A stretch of DNA of 34,159 nt from Clostridia bacterium (GCA_016937975.1 JAFGVN010000059.1:1-34159); one strand, 5' to 3'. Shown: positions 8,311 to 18,825, counted from the first letter of the stretch. Numbers and translations are program-made. The notes: generated by a model from the sequence alone, not told the origin.

Positions 8311-9228
8311 TTACAAGTGTGCATCGTAATCAATTAGTTTTTTTACTGAGTTGGCATAATCCGATAAAGTCATACCTGTAACATTTTTAAAGGTTCGTGA
8401 AAAATAATGAATGGAATTATAACCCAATAGTCTAGAAATTTCAGTAAAATTATAGTTGGATTCCCGAATGAGTGTTTTTGCTTCCTGTATTTTTAGTAGC
8501 TTAAAATACTCCATAATACTAATATTCATATGATTTTTAAAGAGCTTTTGTAATGAAGATTTAGATAAAAGTGTTTGCTTAGAAATATCTTCTAAAGATA
8601 AACTTTCATGGATGTTCTCTTTCAGTAAGTTGATGATAATGTTGACCTTTTCTTCTTCTACATATGCTCGGATATTTGGTGATGTTCTGGTAACTTCCTT
8701 AAGGGAGCTCTCTTCTCGGATCATCTCAATAAGCAATAATTCCAAATAAGTTTTAATGAGTTGTTCTGCTCCAAAATGAATTTGTTTTCTTTTGACAAGA
8801 GACTTGAGTTGAGGATCACTTAAATCTGAAATAAATGCATTTTTTGCCTCTGCAATAATTTTGCCGAGACAACTTTTAACAATTTGATTGACAGACAACA
8901 CTTTTTCTTGAAAATACGCCATAGCAGGTGAAGGGCAAACAAAGGCAATAACAATTAAGTTTGGCGCAACTTTACCATTAGCGATTACATTGTGCCACTC
9001 ATTGGGTTTATGAAAAATCATTTCACCTTGTTTGAGAATGAATTTACGATCATCTGCCATGATATTAATAATCCCTTTATCCACATATAAAAATTCCCAA
9101 AAATCATGTTTTTCTCCTTCGAAAATATAGTTTTTTGAGTATTCAAAGTAATGGACGCTTATGAGTTCCTTAATTTCTATGGTCATATTCAATGATGTTA
9201 AGTGATAATTATCAACGATTGCCTTCAT
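8311..9228 (-). CDS. AraC-family transcriptional regulator with cupin sensor domain
   Basis: A 305-aa DNA-binding regulator. Residues about 20-95 form a cupin-like ligand domain (FEGEKHDFWEFLYVDKG, FHKPNEWHNV). Residues about 205-300 carry the two AraC helix-turn-helix motifs: LSLEDISKQTLLSKSSLQKLF and NFTEISRLLGYNSIHYFSRT, followed by the family signature FKNVTGMTLSDY. AAAGGAG lies seven bases before the start codon at 9228-9226. It converges on the sugar operon and has no other partner, so it most likely controls that operon in response to the imported sugar or a metabolite. Direct repeats 21 bp apart in its upstream region are candidate binding sites. Target and effector are inferred. Confidence 0.9.
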   Translation of the reverse strand: MKAIVDNYHLTSLNMTIEIKELISVHYFEYSKNYIFEGEKHDFWEFLYVDKGIINIMADDRKFILKQGEMIFHKPNEWHNVIANGKVAPNLIVIAFVCPSPAMAYFQEKVLSVNQIVKSCLGKIIAEAKNAFISDLSDPQLKSLVKRKQIHFGAEQLIKTYLELLLIEMIREESSLKEVTRTSPNIRAYVEEEKVNIIINLLKENIHESLSLEDISKQTLLSKSSLQKLFKNHMNISIMEYFKLLKIQEAKTLIRESNYNFTEISRLLGYNSIHYFSRTFKNVTGMTLSDYANSVKKLIDYDAHL

Positions 9229-9300
9229 AGAGAATCTCCTTTATGTCATTTATTGTAACAAATAGTTGTGTGATAACATAGCATACTTTGGAACTAAGAG

Positions 9301-9334
9301 AATTTTGTGCAAAAAAAAAATAATTTTATGCAAA
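9301..9334. promoter_or_regulatory. Candidate AraC-type operator: two direct repeats 21 bp apart
   Basis: AATTTTGTGCAAA (9301-9313) and AATTTTATGCAAA (9322-9334) are direct repeats with one difference, starting exactly 21 bp apart, i.e. two helical turns. AraC-family dimers classically bind two direct half-sites with this spacing. The pair is 73-106 bp upstream of the regulator's own start codon and also upstream of the divergent gene at 9424, so it could serve autoregulation. Binding is inference. Confidence 0.5.
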
Positions 9335-9390
9335 TTTCAGTGACGATAGTATTACAAATCAGTAGTTTTAATGCGCTATAAACAGAGTTC

Positions 9391-9419
9391 TGGTATAATA
9401 AAAGTAATGTTGGAGGCTA
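9391..9419 (+). promoter_or_regulatory. Extended -10 promoter and ribosome site for the envelope operon
   Basis: TGGTATAAT at 9391-9399 is a perfect extended -10 (TGnTATAAT) with no clear -35, as such promoters permit. Transcription would start near 9406, only about 18 bases before the ATG at 9424, with TTGGAGG between. Confidence 0.65.
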
Positions 9420-9423
9420 TAAA

Positions 9424-10359
9424 ATGGATGGTTATAATGAATTGATAGAGACCCTTCAAAAAATTCGTCGCTCAGAGGAACGGTTGAAGGTCTTATTAGA
9501 TAATAAGGTGCTTTTGGAACAGAAAGTAAGAGAGAAAAAAGAGATTATGGAGAAAGAGAGTTATGATGTAGACAAATTGGAAGGTCTATCGATTAGTGGA
9601 TTTCTTCATCTCATTAAAGGTACTTTAATTGATAAGTTAGATCAAGAAGAAAGAGAAGCTTTGATTGCAAAAAATCAGTATGAATTTGCCCTTGAAGAAT
9701 TGAATGTTTGTATGAAAGAAATAGAACTTGTAAGAGATCGTATTCAAAATAAATTTACAGTAGAAAGGCAATATGAAACCTTTTTAAAGAATCAAGAGCA
9801 GATTTTATTAAGACAACACACAGCTTTAGGGGAAAAAATCAAAGATCTAACGGAGAAAGAATACTATCTTTCAGAAGTTATTTGTGAAATAGAAGAAGCT
9901 GAAGAAGCTGGTCAGTATTTGGAAAAGTTATTTTTGAATATTATCCACTGTTTAGATGCAGGTGAGGATTTAGGCGTAGTGGATATTTTGGAAAGTGGTT
10001 TGTTGGTTTCATCATGTATCAATGAAACTGTTAAGGAAACCAACAGTAATTTGGTACTAATTCAACAAGCCATTCAAAAATACCATTTGGAAGTTATGGA
10101 TGTTATGGCACTTTATACTTTGAATTTAGATACGAATAAACTATTACAGTTCTCTGATCGTTTCTTAATTGGAGTTTTACAAGGTAAGGAATTATCAGAT
10201 AAATTAAAAATAGCAAGTGAAATGATCAAAGAGATGGAAGTGATTCTCACAAAGAACATGGAAACCCTCAAAACTAAAAAAATGGAAGTGAAATTAGAGC
10301 GTCAACAGATAAAAGACAGTAAAGTGCAAATGATTGAGACAGCATTGGAGATTAAATGA
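9424..10359 (+). CDS. Coiled-coil protein of unknown function
   Basis: A 311-aa, highly charged protein with no signal peptide and no transmembrane segment, so probably cytosolic. Residues 5-55 and 85-145 have strong heptad character rich in E, K, L and R, and the C-terminal 60 residues are again coiled coil. A less charged segment around 52-75 (LEGLSISGFLHLIKGTLIDKL) interrupts the helices. I do not recognise a catalytic motif. It is first in an operon with a secreted transglutaminase-like protein, a glycosyltransferase and an SLH protein; the stop overlaps the next start (ATGA). A structural or regulatory role tied to the envelope is possible but unproven. Confidence 0.7.
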   Translation: MDGYNELIETLQKIRRSEERLKVLLDNKVLLEQKVREKKEIMEKESYDVDKLEGLSISGFLHLIKGTLIDKLDQEEREALIAKNQYEFALEELNVCMKEIELVRDRIQNKFTVERQYETFLKNQEQILLRQHTALGEKIKDLTEKEYYLSEVICEIEEAEEAGQYLEKLFLNIIHCLDAGEDLGVVDILESGLLVSSCINETVKETNSNLVLIQQAIQKYHLEVMDVMALYTLNLDTNKLLQFSDRFLIGVLQGKELSDKLKIASEMIKEMEVILTKNMETLKTKKMEVKLERQQIKDSKVQMIETALEIK

Positions 10360-12032
10360 AAAAAGGGTTGATTATTGTTTTATTGGTATGTCTCATGAGC
10401 TTTGCTTATGGACAGGAACCAGCAGATATTTCAATAATTTTAGACGGTAACAATTTGATAATGGAACAGCCATCTTATATACAGGATGGGAGAACTTTAG
10501 TCCCTGTTAGATTTTTGTTTGAACCTCTTGGTTTAAAGGTCAGTTGGGATGAGGATAATTTCACTGCCATAGGTGAAAAAGAGGATTTATACATTGAAAT
10601 GCCCATTGGCAGTTCATATGCCACAATTAATGGTGAAATGGTGGTTCTGGATGTACCTGCGGTCATTTATAATAATAGAACCTATGTCCCATTGCGATTT
10701 GTCTCCGAAGCAACAGGTGCTAAAGTAACGTGGCGTGGAGATACAAAAACGATTTTTATTGAGAGTGATGGACTAGGGATAAAGGACACATATTATTATC
10801 TGAATCATATATATGAAGATTCTGTGGATTACAATGGTCCAAACTTCCTTTCTAATCGTGTAGAGTATCATGAAATTATAGATCAGTTAACAGAACTGAA
10901 AACAGATTACAAGAGTTATAGAGATGAATTAAATGAAGCTTTGATTCGGTTGGCAAATAATGCAAATGTTCATTTAAATCAAGACAATTTAGTGGCTAAT
11001 ATGGAAATGTTTCATGACAAACTTATGCCGATCCATTTAAAGGATACAGATAAAGATGCGTCAGTTGGTGGAGATGGTTATTATAATTTGCAATATGATT
11101 CAGCTTACTATTACACTTATATAAAAAATCAAAAGTTTTCAGGTTATTTGTTTGGATATCATGATTTGGGAAATGTATACTTGCTGACTTTAACACCTTA
11201 TTCAGCGGATCTTAAAGATGGTGTAGGTTATGAATTGGTTTTTAGTAAAAAGGGTAACTTGATTTATGAAGGTTATGCTTTAGCTGAAAAAGGTGTGTTA
11301 TCCGTACCCAAATATGTAAAGTATACAGATGGGATACAATCTTTTTACAAAGGAAATGATTCAGATCTTGTACTGATGCAGATTGAAAAAGATGGTACAA
11401 TTTATATTCCACCCTATACAAGTGATGAAACAGAACTCTATGGTGTGGGGTATGAAAAGTTTGCAAATGGCGTTGAATATGTCGGTTACTTTGAGAACTA
11501 TGAACGCCTTGGTGAAGGGTTGTATTTTGGTCCCGAGGATGACTATACCTTGGAGACTAATTTATTGGATTTAAGAGCTGAAGAAATTCTTGAAGAAGTT
11601 ATCCTGCCTCATATGACTAATCTCGAAAAAATAAAAGGAATTCATGATTATTTGGCAAGTCATATTATTTATGACATGAGTAACGAAGAGAATATCTCGG
11701 ACATGTCTCATACCGCTTATGGTGCATTAATACAAGGTAGTGCAGTGTGTGATGGTTATGCAGAAGCTTTCAAATATTTGTTGGACAAGGTAAATATTGA
11801 AAATGTTCTTATTTTTGGTGAGGCGAGTGAAACTGGAGACTTTGTAGGTGAAATAAACCACGCCTGGAATCTGGTGAAAATCAACAATTTGTACAAACAC
11901 TTTGACATGACCTGGGATGATGATGATATGAATCAAAAAATAAGATACACTTATTTTAATCAGACAAGTGATTTTATGGATGATACCCATGAATGGCATA
12001 TAGAAAAATACAAAGCATATTTAGGGAAATAG
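10356..12032 (+). CDS. Secreted copper-amine-oxidase-N / transglutaminase-like protein
   Basis: A 558-aa exported protein. Residues 1-19 form a signal peptide (MKKGLIIVLLVCLMSFAYG). Residues about 28-130 form a copper amine oxidase N-terminal-like domain with the paired signatures GRTLVPVRFLFEPLG and NRTYVPLRFVSEATGAKV, common in clostridial surface proteins and not itself enzymatic. A middle part without recognised motif (about 140-410) precedes a transglutaminase-like domain. The likely triad is C465 in GSAVCDGYAEAF, H502 in NHAWNLVKI and D517 in HFDMTWDD, all present, so activity is plausible: peptide crosslinking or cysteine-protease-like cleavage at the cell wall. It overlaps the preceding gene by 4 bp and lies 8 bp before the next, fitting one operon. 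Substrate unknown. Confidence 0.85.
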   Translation: MKKGLIIVLLVCLMSFAYGQEPADISIILDGNNLIMEQPSYIQDGRTLVPVRFLFEPLGLKVSWDEDNFTAIGEKEDLYIEMPIGSSYATINGEMVVLDVPAVIYNNRTYVPLRFVSEATGAKVTWRGDTKTIFIESDGLGIKDTYYYLNHIYEDSVDYNGPNFLSNRVEYHEIIDQLTELKTDYKSYRDELNEALIRLANNANVHLNQDNLVANMEMFHDKLMPIHLKDTDKDASVGGDGYYNLQYDSAYYYTYIKNQKFSGYLFGYHDLGNVYLLTLTPYSADLKDGVGYELVFSKKGNLIYEGYALAEKGVLSVPKYVKYTDGIQSFYKGNDSDLVLMQIEKDGTIYIPPYTSDETELYGVGYEKFANGVEYVGYFENYERLGEGLYFGPEDDYTLETNLLDLRAEEILEEVILPHMTNLEKIKGIHDYLASHIIYDMSNEENISDMSHTAYGALIQGSAVCDGYAEAFKYLLDKVNIENVLIFGEASETGDFVGEINHAWNLVKINNLYKHFDMTWDDDDMNQKIRYTYFNQTSDFMDDTHEWHIEKYKAYLGK

Positions 12033-12040
12033 GAGGTAGC

Positions 12041-12994
12041 ATGGAATTAAGTGTGGTTATACCTGTCTTTAATGAGGAAGAAAATGTACTTCCCATGTAT
12101 AATCGATTAAAACAGGTTTTAAATGAAATCACAGATGAACATGAAATCCTTTTTGTAGATGATGGCAGTAAAGATCTTACAGTAGACCAAGTGATGTTTA
12201 TTCGTGAAAGAGATGATAAAGTAAAACTTGTTAGTTTTTCAAGAAATTTTGGACATGAAATGGCAAATAGTGCAGGCTTTAGAAATGCATCTGGCGAAGC
12301 CGTTGTCATCATAGATGGAGATTTACAAGATCCGCCAGAGTTGATTGCAGAAATGTACAAAAAATATAAAGAGGGCTTTGATGTCGTATACGCGAAAAGA
12401 AGGAAAAGAGATAAGGAAACTTTTTTAAAGAAATTTACCTCGAAAACCTTTTATAGAGTGATGCGATTCATGAGTTATGTGGAACTCCCCCTTGATACAG
12501 GTGATTTTAGATTGTTAAGTCGTCGTGTTGTAGATGAACTGAATAAAATGGATGAGCATAATCGATTTTTTAGAGGCTTAACCCACTGGGTAGGCTTTAA
12601 TGTGACTTATGTGGAATATGATCGTCATGGTCGTCATGCAGGAGAAACGAAATACAATTATTTCAAATTAATGCGATTGGCTGTTGATGCTATTTTATCA
12701 TTTTCCTACAAGCCATTGAAAATATTCTCAGTTGTAGGCGTTACCACATCCCTATTCAGTTTCTTGTTTATGTTATTTTGGATCTTCTTTAAAATCTTTA
12801 CAGATAAGCCTATTGAAGGTTGGACTTCCACTATAACTGTCATTTTGTTCTTCTTTGGAATATTGATGCTTCAAATCAGTATTCTAGGTGAATATATTGC
12901 TAGAATTTACGAAGAAGTTAAACAGCGCCCTCTCTATATCATTTCTAGACAAGAAGGGGTCCATCAAAAGGAGGAAAATTTTGAGAAAAAATAG
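12041..12994 (+). CDS. Membrane-bound GT2 glycosyltransferase (GtrB/DPM1-like)
   Basis: A 317-aa family 2 glycosyltransferase that probably loads a sugar onto undecaprenyl phosphate. The GT-A domain begins with LSVVIPVFNEEENV, has the nucleotide-binding VDDGSKD, and the metal-binding D92-G-D94 within DGDLQDPPE; GDFRLLSRRVV is a further family hallmark. Two transmembrane helices follow at about 230-290, ending in GEYIARIYEEVKQRPLY, which is typical of bactoprenol glucosyltransferases. AGGAGG at 12031-12036 is four bases before ATG 12041; the frame is open further upstream but inside the previous gene. With the surface proteins on both sides, it may glycosylate an envelope polymer or protein. 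The GT-C enzyme at 17503 could use the lipid-linked sugar. Confidence 0.9.
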   Translation: MELSVVIPVFNEEENVLPMYNRLKQVLNEITDEHEILFVDDGSKDLTVDQVMFIRERDDKVKLVSFSRNFGHEMANSAGFRNASGEAVVIIDGDLQDPPELIAEMYKKYKEGFDVVYAKRRKRDKETFLKKFTSKTFYRVMRFMSYVELPLDTGDFRLLSRRVVDELNKMDEHNRFFRGLTHWVGFNVTYVEYDRHGRHAGETKYNYFKLMRLAVDAILSFSYKPLKIFSVVGVTTSLFSFLFMLFWIFFKIFTDKPIEGWTSTITVILFFFGILMLQISILGEYIARIYEEVKQRPLYIISRQEGVHQKEENFEKK

Positions 12995-14807
12995 TCTTTT
13001 AAGCTTAATGCTGATTGTAGTGATGATCTTATCTAGCTTTGTATCAGCAGGAACATTTACTGATGTAGAAGAAAATAACTGGGCAAAGATTTATATTGAT
13101 AAAGTAACAGCGTCTGGCATTATGCCAAGCTTTGACAATCAATCTTTTATGCCTGAAAGTTTAGTGACAAAAATGGAAGTTATTGATGTTATATACCGCA
13201 TCGCCTTATTAAAAGGTGAAGTAACAGAAGCTGAAGTGGATGAGTATTTGATTGCTTATCAAAGTACCATTGACAATTTAATGATCCCTGAAGCTTTGGT
13301 GCCATATGGTTCTGATAATCATCGCGCTATTGCTTATGCATTGGATCGCAACATTTTGAGAACTTCAGAATTGAGTTTGTTTTATACCAATGGTAGTTTC
13401 GAAAAGATTACGAAAGTAGACGCTTCAGTTTATATGGCGAAAGCTTTGAATGTTTACTTAAATGAAAATGTGAATAAATTCTATGAAATTAGATATAAGG
13501 ATGGTAGTGAAATAACTTTAATGGCGTGGCCATATATCAATTTATTAATTGAAAAAGGGATTGTCTCTGCATCGGGGAATGATGGATATTATTACCCTAA
13601 CAGTAATCTTAGAAGAGATGTTTTCTCAGTATTTGGCACTGGTGTGTTAAGAGAACTTGAAGATTATCAAAGAACAACAGATTCTTCTGATGCTGCATCT
13701 TCAACTAGTGGTACAGGCACTGTTTCAATTATTCACTATGATAAAAATATCATTGAGATCAGAGATAGTTACAATCGTTTAAAAGTATATGATGCTACAG
13801 ATGCTGTTATTATGCTAAACGGTGAAAAAATAACATTACAAAATTTAGAACCAGGTACTGCAGTTTCGATAAAATATGTAGGCAATAAGTTATCTAATGT
13901 TGATGTTAAAGCTGAGCATGACATGCTTGTAGGAACCTTTTCATCCTTAGGTGTTGAAAATGAAGTCAATGGTGAAACTTCAAGATTAGTGGTGGTTAAA
14001 ACTGCTCAAGGTTTTAAATATATGAAAGCATTAAATTCAGTGATTGTTGAACGAGATTATCAAAGCTCGGAATTGGATGCCATTACAAAAGGTCAAGAAG
14101 TAACTGTTTATTATGATGGTGACTATTTGAAGAAAATAGTATCTTATTCGGAGCAAGTTGTTCTTGAAGGTGTTATGCAAAGATCTTCTGATTTTAAGGC
14201 TGGTTCAGATGTTTCCATTAAGTTGTTTAATGATAAATTAGTTGAACAAATATTGGAACAAAGCGCAGTTAGAATTAATGTTACTGAGGATTTGGTAAAA
14301 GGTGACATCGTGAAAGTGACTTTGTCTCATGGTAAAATTGTATCTGTAGAAGCAACGGGTTTAACAACAGAAGCAACAGGTAGAGTCGTCAAAATCGTAA
14401 TTTCTGATGCCCCACAAATTAGCATCGTTACAAATAAAGGATTAACAAAAACTTATAATGTAGCAAAGGATGTTGTCGTTAAGAATCTTGGTGCTATAGA
14501 TGAATTAGGTTTATACGGTTTAAGATTGGATCAAGATGTAACTGTGGAATTAACAGGTTTATCCGTAAGCAATATTTCCATTAACAAAGCCGTTGAGAAA
14601 ATTGAATTTGAAGCAACTATTACCGAAGTACATTCAAACATTAATTTAATTAAAGCTGTAGATGCAAATAACAAGACTTGGTTTATATCCCTAGAGGGCT
14701 CAAATGAGAATATAGGTGATTACACTGTAGGTGATAAAGTATATGTTTATGGTGTGGCTTTATCAGCAGACTTGTTTGAAGCAGACTTAATTATTGTATT
14801 AGAGTAG
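12981..14807 (+). CDS. SLH-type surface protein with beta-rich C-terminal region
   Basis: A 608-aa secreted protein. The start is TTG 12981, six bases after AAAAGGAGG (12966-12974); it overlaps the previous gene by 14 bp. Residues 1-23 are a signal peptide (hydrophobic LLSLMLIVVMILSSFVSA). Three S-layer-homology-like segments follow: about 25-70 (TFTDVEENNWAKIYIDKV), 105-155 and 175-225 (WPYINLLIEKGIVSASG, NLRRDVFSVFG), which would hold it to cell-wall polysaccharide. After a Ser/Thr linker near 238, the rest is a chain of beta modules with recurring patterns such as GTVSIIHYDKNIIEI, GRVVKIVISDAPQIS and ATITEVHSNINLI, each followed by a turn and a VxV strand. No catalytic motif is seen; a structural or scaffold role is likely. 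Confidence 0.82.
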   Translation: MRKNSLLSLMLIVVMILSSFVSAGTFTDVEENNWAKIYIDKVTASGIMPSFDNQSFMPESLVTKMEVIDVIYRIALLKGEVTEAEVDEYLIAYQSTIDNLMIPEALVPYGSDNHRAIAYALDRNILRTSELSLFYTNGSFEKITKVDASVYMAKALNVYLNENVNKFYEIRYKDGSEITLMAWPYINLLIEKGIVSASGNDGYYYPNSNLRRDVFSVFGTGVLRELEDYQRTTDSSDAASSTSGTGTVSIIHYDKNIIEIRDSYNRLKVYDATDAVIMLNGEKITLQNLEPGTAVSIKYVGNKLSNVDVKAEHDMLVGTFSSLGVENEVNGETSRLVVVKTAQGFKYMKALNSVIVERDYQSSELDAITKGQEVTVYYDGDYLKKIVSYSEQVVLEGVMQRSSDFKAGSDVSIKLFNDKLVEQILEQSAVRINVTEDLVKGDIVKVTLSHGKIVSVEATGLTTEATGRVVKIVISDAPQISIVTNKGLTKTYNVAKDVVVKNLGAIDELGLYGLRLDQDVTVELTGLSVSNISINKAVEKIEFEATITEVHSNINLIKAVDANNKTWFISLEGSNENIGDYTVGDKVYVYGVALSADLFEADLIIVLE

Positions 14808-14835
14808 AAGCGTCGGTTTCCGACGCTTTTCTTTT
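14808..14835 (+). terminator. Rho-independent terminator of the envelope operon
   Basis: AAGCGTCGG (14808-14816), loop TTT, CCGACGCTT (14820-14828), then TTCTTTT. A perfect 9-bp GC-containing stem starting right after the SLH-protein stop. Confidence 0.92.
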
Positions 14836-14918
14836 GTGTAAAAGAATTGAAGTAGAGTCAAATAACTTAATTGAGGAAAATTTCTATTTGGAAGCAACGA
14901 GCAACTGATGAGGTGAAT

Positions 14919-15518
14919 ATGAAGAACTTAATGAATCAATTAAAAAACAGGTTTTTATTGGGTCTAGTGATTTTAATGCCAATGGGTTTATCTCTTTGGA
15001 TTATCGTGAAAATATTTAATGCCGTAGATGCGATTCTCGGCAATTCCATTTATGAAATACTCGGTAAGCGCATTCCTGGACTAGGTATTTTAATTATGTT
15101 GGCGACTATTATTTTAGCAGGTTATTTAGGTAATCAGTTTGCTTTTAAGAAAGTGACTAATTTTATTCAGCAAATGTTCTTGAAGGTTCCAATTGTAAAA
15201 ACCATTTATGGACCACTTAAAGATATTTTTACAAACTTTTCAGATGAAGAGTCCAATAATTTCAAAAAAGCAGTTTTGGTAACTTATCCCAAGGAAGGGA
15301 GTCAATGTATTGGTTTTGTAACCAAGGATTCTGTCTTGATAGGTGATCAAGAGAAATCAGTTGTTTTTATTCCAACTACCCCAAATCCCACAAGTGGCAT
15401 TTTAGTTTATGTGGATCACAGTCAGTATCAGGAATTGGATTTGCCCGTTGATGATGCTTTAAAGGCGATAGTTTCTTTAGGAGCAATTTCTCCTAACAAA
15501 ATTGAAGATTATAAATAA
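14919..15518 (+). CDS. DUF502 family membrane protein
   Basis: A 199-aa integral membrane protein of the DUF502 family, at typical length. Two transmembrane helices (residues about 12-32, LLGLVILMPMGLSLWIIVKIF, and 50-70, LGILIMLATIILAGYLG) are followed by the hallmark KVPIVKTIYGPLKDIF and a soluble part ending FIPTTPNPTSGILVYV, both conserved in this family. The reading frame extends upstream to 14871, but ATG 14919 has TGAGGTGA before it and gives the family N-terminus (KNRFLLGLVILMPMGLSLWII). It stands alone between a terminator and the pyrG leader. Function is not established; homologues are widespread in bacteria and plants. Confidence 0.85.
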   Translation: MKNLMNQLKNRFLLGLVILMPMGLSLWIIVKIFNAVDAILGNSIYEILGKRIPGLGILIMLATIILAGYLGNQFAFKKVTNFIQQMFLKVPIVKTIYGPLKDIFTNFSDEESNNFKKAVLVTYPKEGSQCIGFVTKDSVLIGDQEKSVVFIPTTPNPTSGILVYVDHSQYQELDLPVDDALKAIVSLGAISPNKIEDYK

Positions 15519-15581
15519 ATCACAAGTGCAAATCTAGAGGTTGTATATTATACACAAAAATGTTTTAAAATATAACTATAA

Positions 15582-15615
15582 AAAACCTGTAAATGTGATT
15601 TTTACTGGTTTTAAG
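15582..15615 (+). terminator. Weak hairpin terminator after DUF502 gene
   Basis: AAAACC-T-GTAAA (15582-15593) pairs with TTTAC-T-GGTTTT (15601-15612), with one T/T mismatch and a 7-nt loop; the 3' arm itself supplies the short T run. AT-rich and only moderately stable. A 13-bp palindrome, TGTATA-T-TATACA (15542-15554), lies upstream and has no assigned role. Confidence 0.4.
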
Positions 15616-15654
15616 GTGAAATAGTAACGTAAAGAAAGAAATAAAAATTCATGC

Positions 15655-15690
15655 TTGCATCGCTATGGTAAATAGTTTATACTAATTGAG
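15655..15690 (+). promoter_or_regulatory. pyrG promoter
   Basis: TTGCAT (15655-15660), 17-bp spacer, TATACT (15678-15683): a good sigma-A promoter. Transcription should begin around 15688-15690, giving a leader of about 145 nt before pyrG. Confidence 0.75.
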
Positions 15691-15723
15691 TATTTTAATT
15701 TTAGGAAAAAAGTAAACAATGGA

Positions 15724-17441
<1,718 letters not shown>

Positions 17442-17446
17442 TACAC

Positions 17447-17471
17447 TAGCCAGGGGAAACCCTGGCTATTA
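17447..17471 (+). terminator. Hairpin after pyrG
   Basis: TAGCCAGGG (17447-17455), GAAA tetraloop, CCCTGGCTA (17460-17468). A perfect 9-bp stem with a GNRA-type loop starting six bases after the pyrG stop. The tail TTATAATAA is a poor T tract, so it may be a partial terminator or an mRNA 3' stabiliser, leaving some read-through into the next gene. Confidence 0.65.
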
Positions 17472-17502
17472 TAATAAGAAGAGAGTATATGAGGAGCTTA
17501 AT

Positions 17503-18825
17503 ATGAAGAAATTTTTAAAATGGGAATATGGTGTTGTTCTATTAATGGCACTGCTGGGCATGTTTTTGCGATTGTACGTCATTCGTGAAATTCCCACAAC
17601 ACAAATAACAGACTTTGATAGTTATTATAAAATTGCTGTTAATGTTGCAACGGGATATGGTTTTCAATTGGATGGTTTCCCAATTGCTTTTCAAGGGATG
17701 GGGTTCTCAACTTTATTGGGTATCTGGTTTAAGATTTTTAATTCAACGACACAGTTGACTGCCAAGTATTTTAATGTTTTTCTATCCATGATGACCATTG
17801 CAGTCTTGTATGTTTTCTTGTTGCAACTTGTCAAAAAAAGAGGATTAAGATTGGTTCTAATTGGAGCTGTTATTTTCTTTCCACAACATATTTTCTATTG
17901 TAATACCATTGGATCAGAAGTTTTATCTGTGTTTTTATTGAGTTTGACCCTTATGATCTTTGTTCTGAAGTTTAATTCATGGATGAAGTGGATCCTGCTA
18001 GGGGTTGTGATTGGCGCATTAGCTTTGACAAAACCTTTCTTTATTGCTTATCCCCTTGTGATTTTTGCAAGTGTATGGTTATCGGAGAAAAAGTTAAAAA
18101 AGGCATTGTCGGCATTGGTGATAACTTTTGTTGCAATGGCCCTTGTGATTGCGCCATGGACCTATAGAAACTATCAGAAGTTTGATCGTTTCATTCCAAT
18201 CTCTTATAATTCTGGATTTAATTTATATATCAATAACAATCCTCATAACACTGAAGGTGGCTGGCAATCCTTTGATGATATTTACAAAACACCTGAATTG
18301 CAGGAAAAGATAAATATGCACTTGGATAATCCATTACATAGCGTAAAAATTGCCAGTGACATTGAATTGGATTTTAAACCTGAAGCAATGCACTGGATTA
18401 AAAATAACCTGGATGAGTTTATGAAATTAGGTGTGATTCGTATTCAACGCACTTATTTCAATGGGACTTGGGACATTGAATATTGGACAATGAATGACTA
18501 TCGTGAAAGTCAAAAAGATGAAGACCCCTATTTATTGAAAAGACAAATGAACTTTATGAAAAGTTTAAATGATATTTTGTTGGCAACAGTAAGTGTCTTT
18601 GGCTTATGGTTTATCCTTGTTCATTTTAAAACAGTCCTATTAGGCTTCTTTAATAAGAAGGAATTAAATATTTGGAATATTATTTTGTTTTTAAATTTAT
18701 CTTATGTTTCATTGGTTTACTTTGTGTATGAAGGACAGTCAAGATATAATTTTGTCGTATTATTCTTGTTGATATTTGCTGCTGGTGATTGGATTAGTCA
18801 GTATATAGAAAAGAAGGAGGCTTAA
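17503..18825 (+). CDS. GT-C type membrane glycosyltransferase (PMT/ArnT-like)
   Basis: A 440-aa polytopic membrane protein with about ten hydrophobic helices. After the first helix (VVLLMALLGMFLRLYVI) comes the acidic loop TDFDSYYKIAVNVATGYGF, matching the DD-type catalytic loop of GT-C enzymes that take sugar from a polyprenyl-phosphate donor on the outer face. A second large loop is at about 230-330 with APWTYRNYQKFDRFIPIS and NPHNTEGGWQS, resembling the PMT_2/GT39-GT83 group. Start: GAGGAG (17491-17496) six bases before ATG 17503. The donor could be made by the GtrB-like enzyme at 12041. The stop abuts the next start (TAAATG), so it is co-translated with a ZIP transporter, an unexplained pairing. 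Confidence 0.82.
   Translation: MKKFLKWEYGVVLLMALLGMFLRLYVIREIPTTQITDFDSYYKIAVNVATGYGFQLDGFPIAFQGMGFSTLLGIWFKIFNSTTQLTAKYFNVFLSMMTIAVLYVFLLQLVKKRGLRLVLIGAVIFFPQHIFYCNTIGSEVLSVFLLSLTLMIFVLKFNSWMKWILLGVVIGALALTKPFFIAYPLVIFASVWLSEKKLKKALSALVITFVAMALVIAPWTYRNYQKFDRFIPISYNSGFNLYINNNPHNTEGGWQSFDDIYKTPELQEKINMHLDNPLHSVKIASDIELDFKPEAMHWIKNNLDEFMKLGVIRIQRTYFNGTWDIEYWTMNDYRESQKDEDPYLLKRQMNFMKSLNDILLATVSVFGLWFILVHFKTVLLGFFNKKELNIWNIILFLNLSYVSLVYFVYEGQSRYNFVVLFLLIFAAGDWISQYIEKKEA

Noticed and set aside
15542-15554. 13-bp palindrome TGTATA-T-TATACA
   Set aside because: AT-rich, short, in a stretch without a clear promoter; could easily be chance. Noted under the adjacent hairpin only.
17979-18167. Alternative + strand reading frame of 62 codons
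   Set aside because: Lies wholly inside the GT-C gene in another frame, with no ribosome site; a shadow frame.
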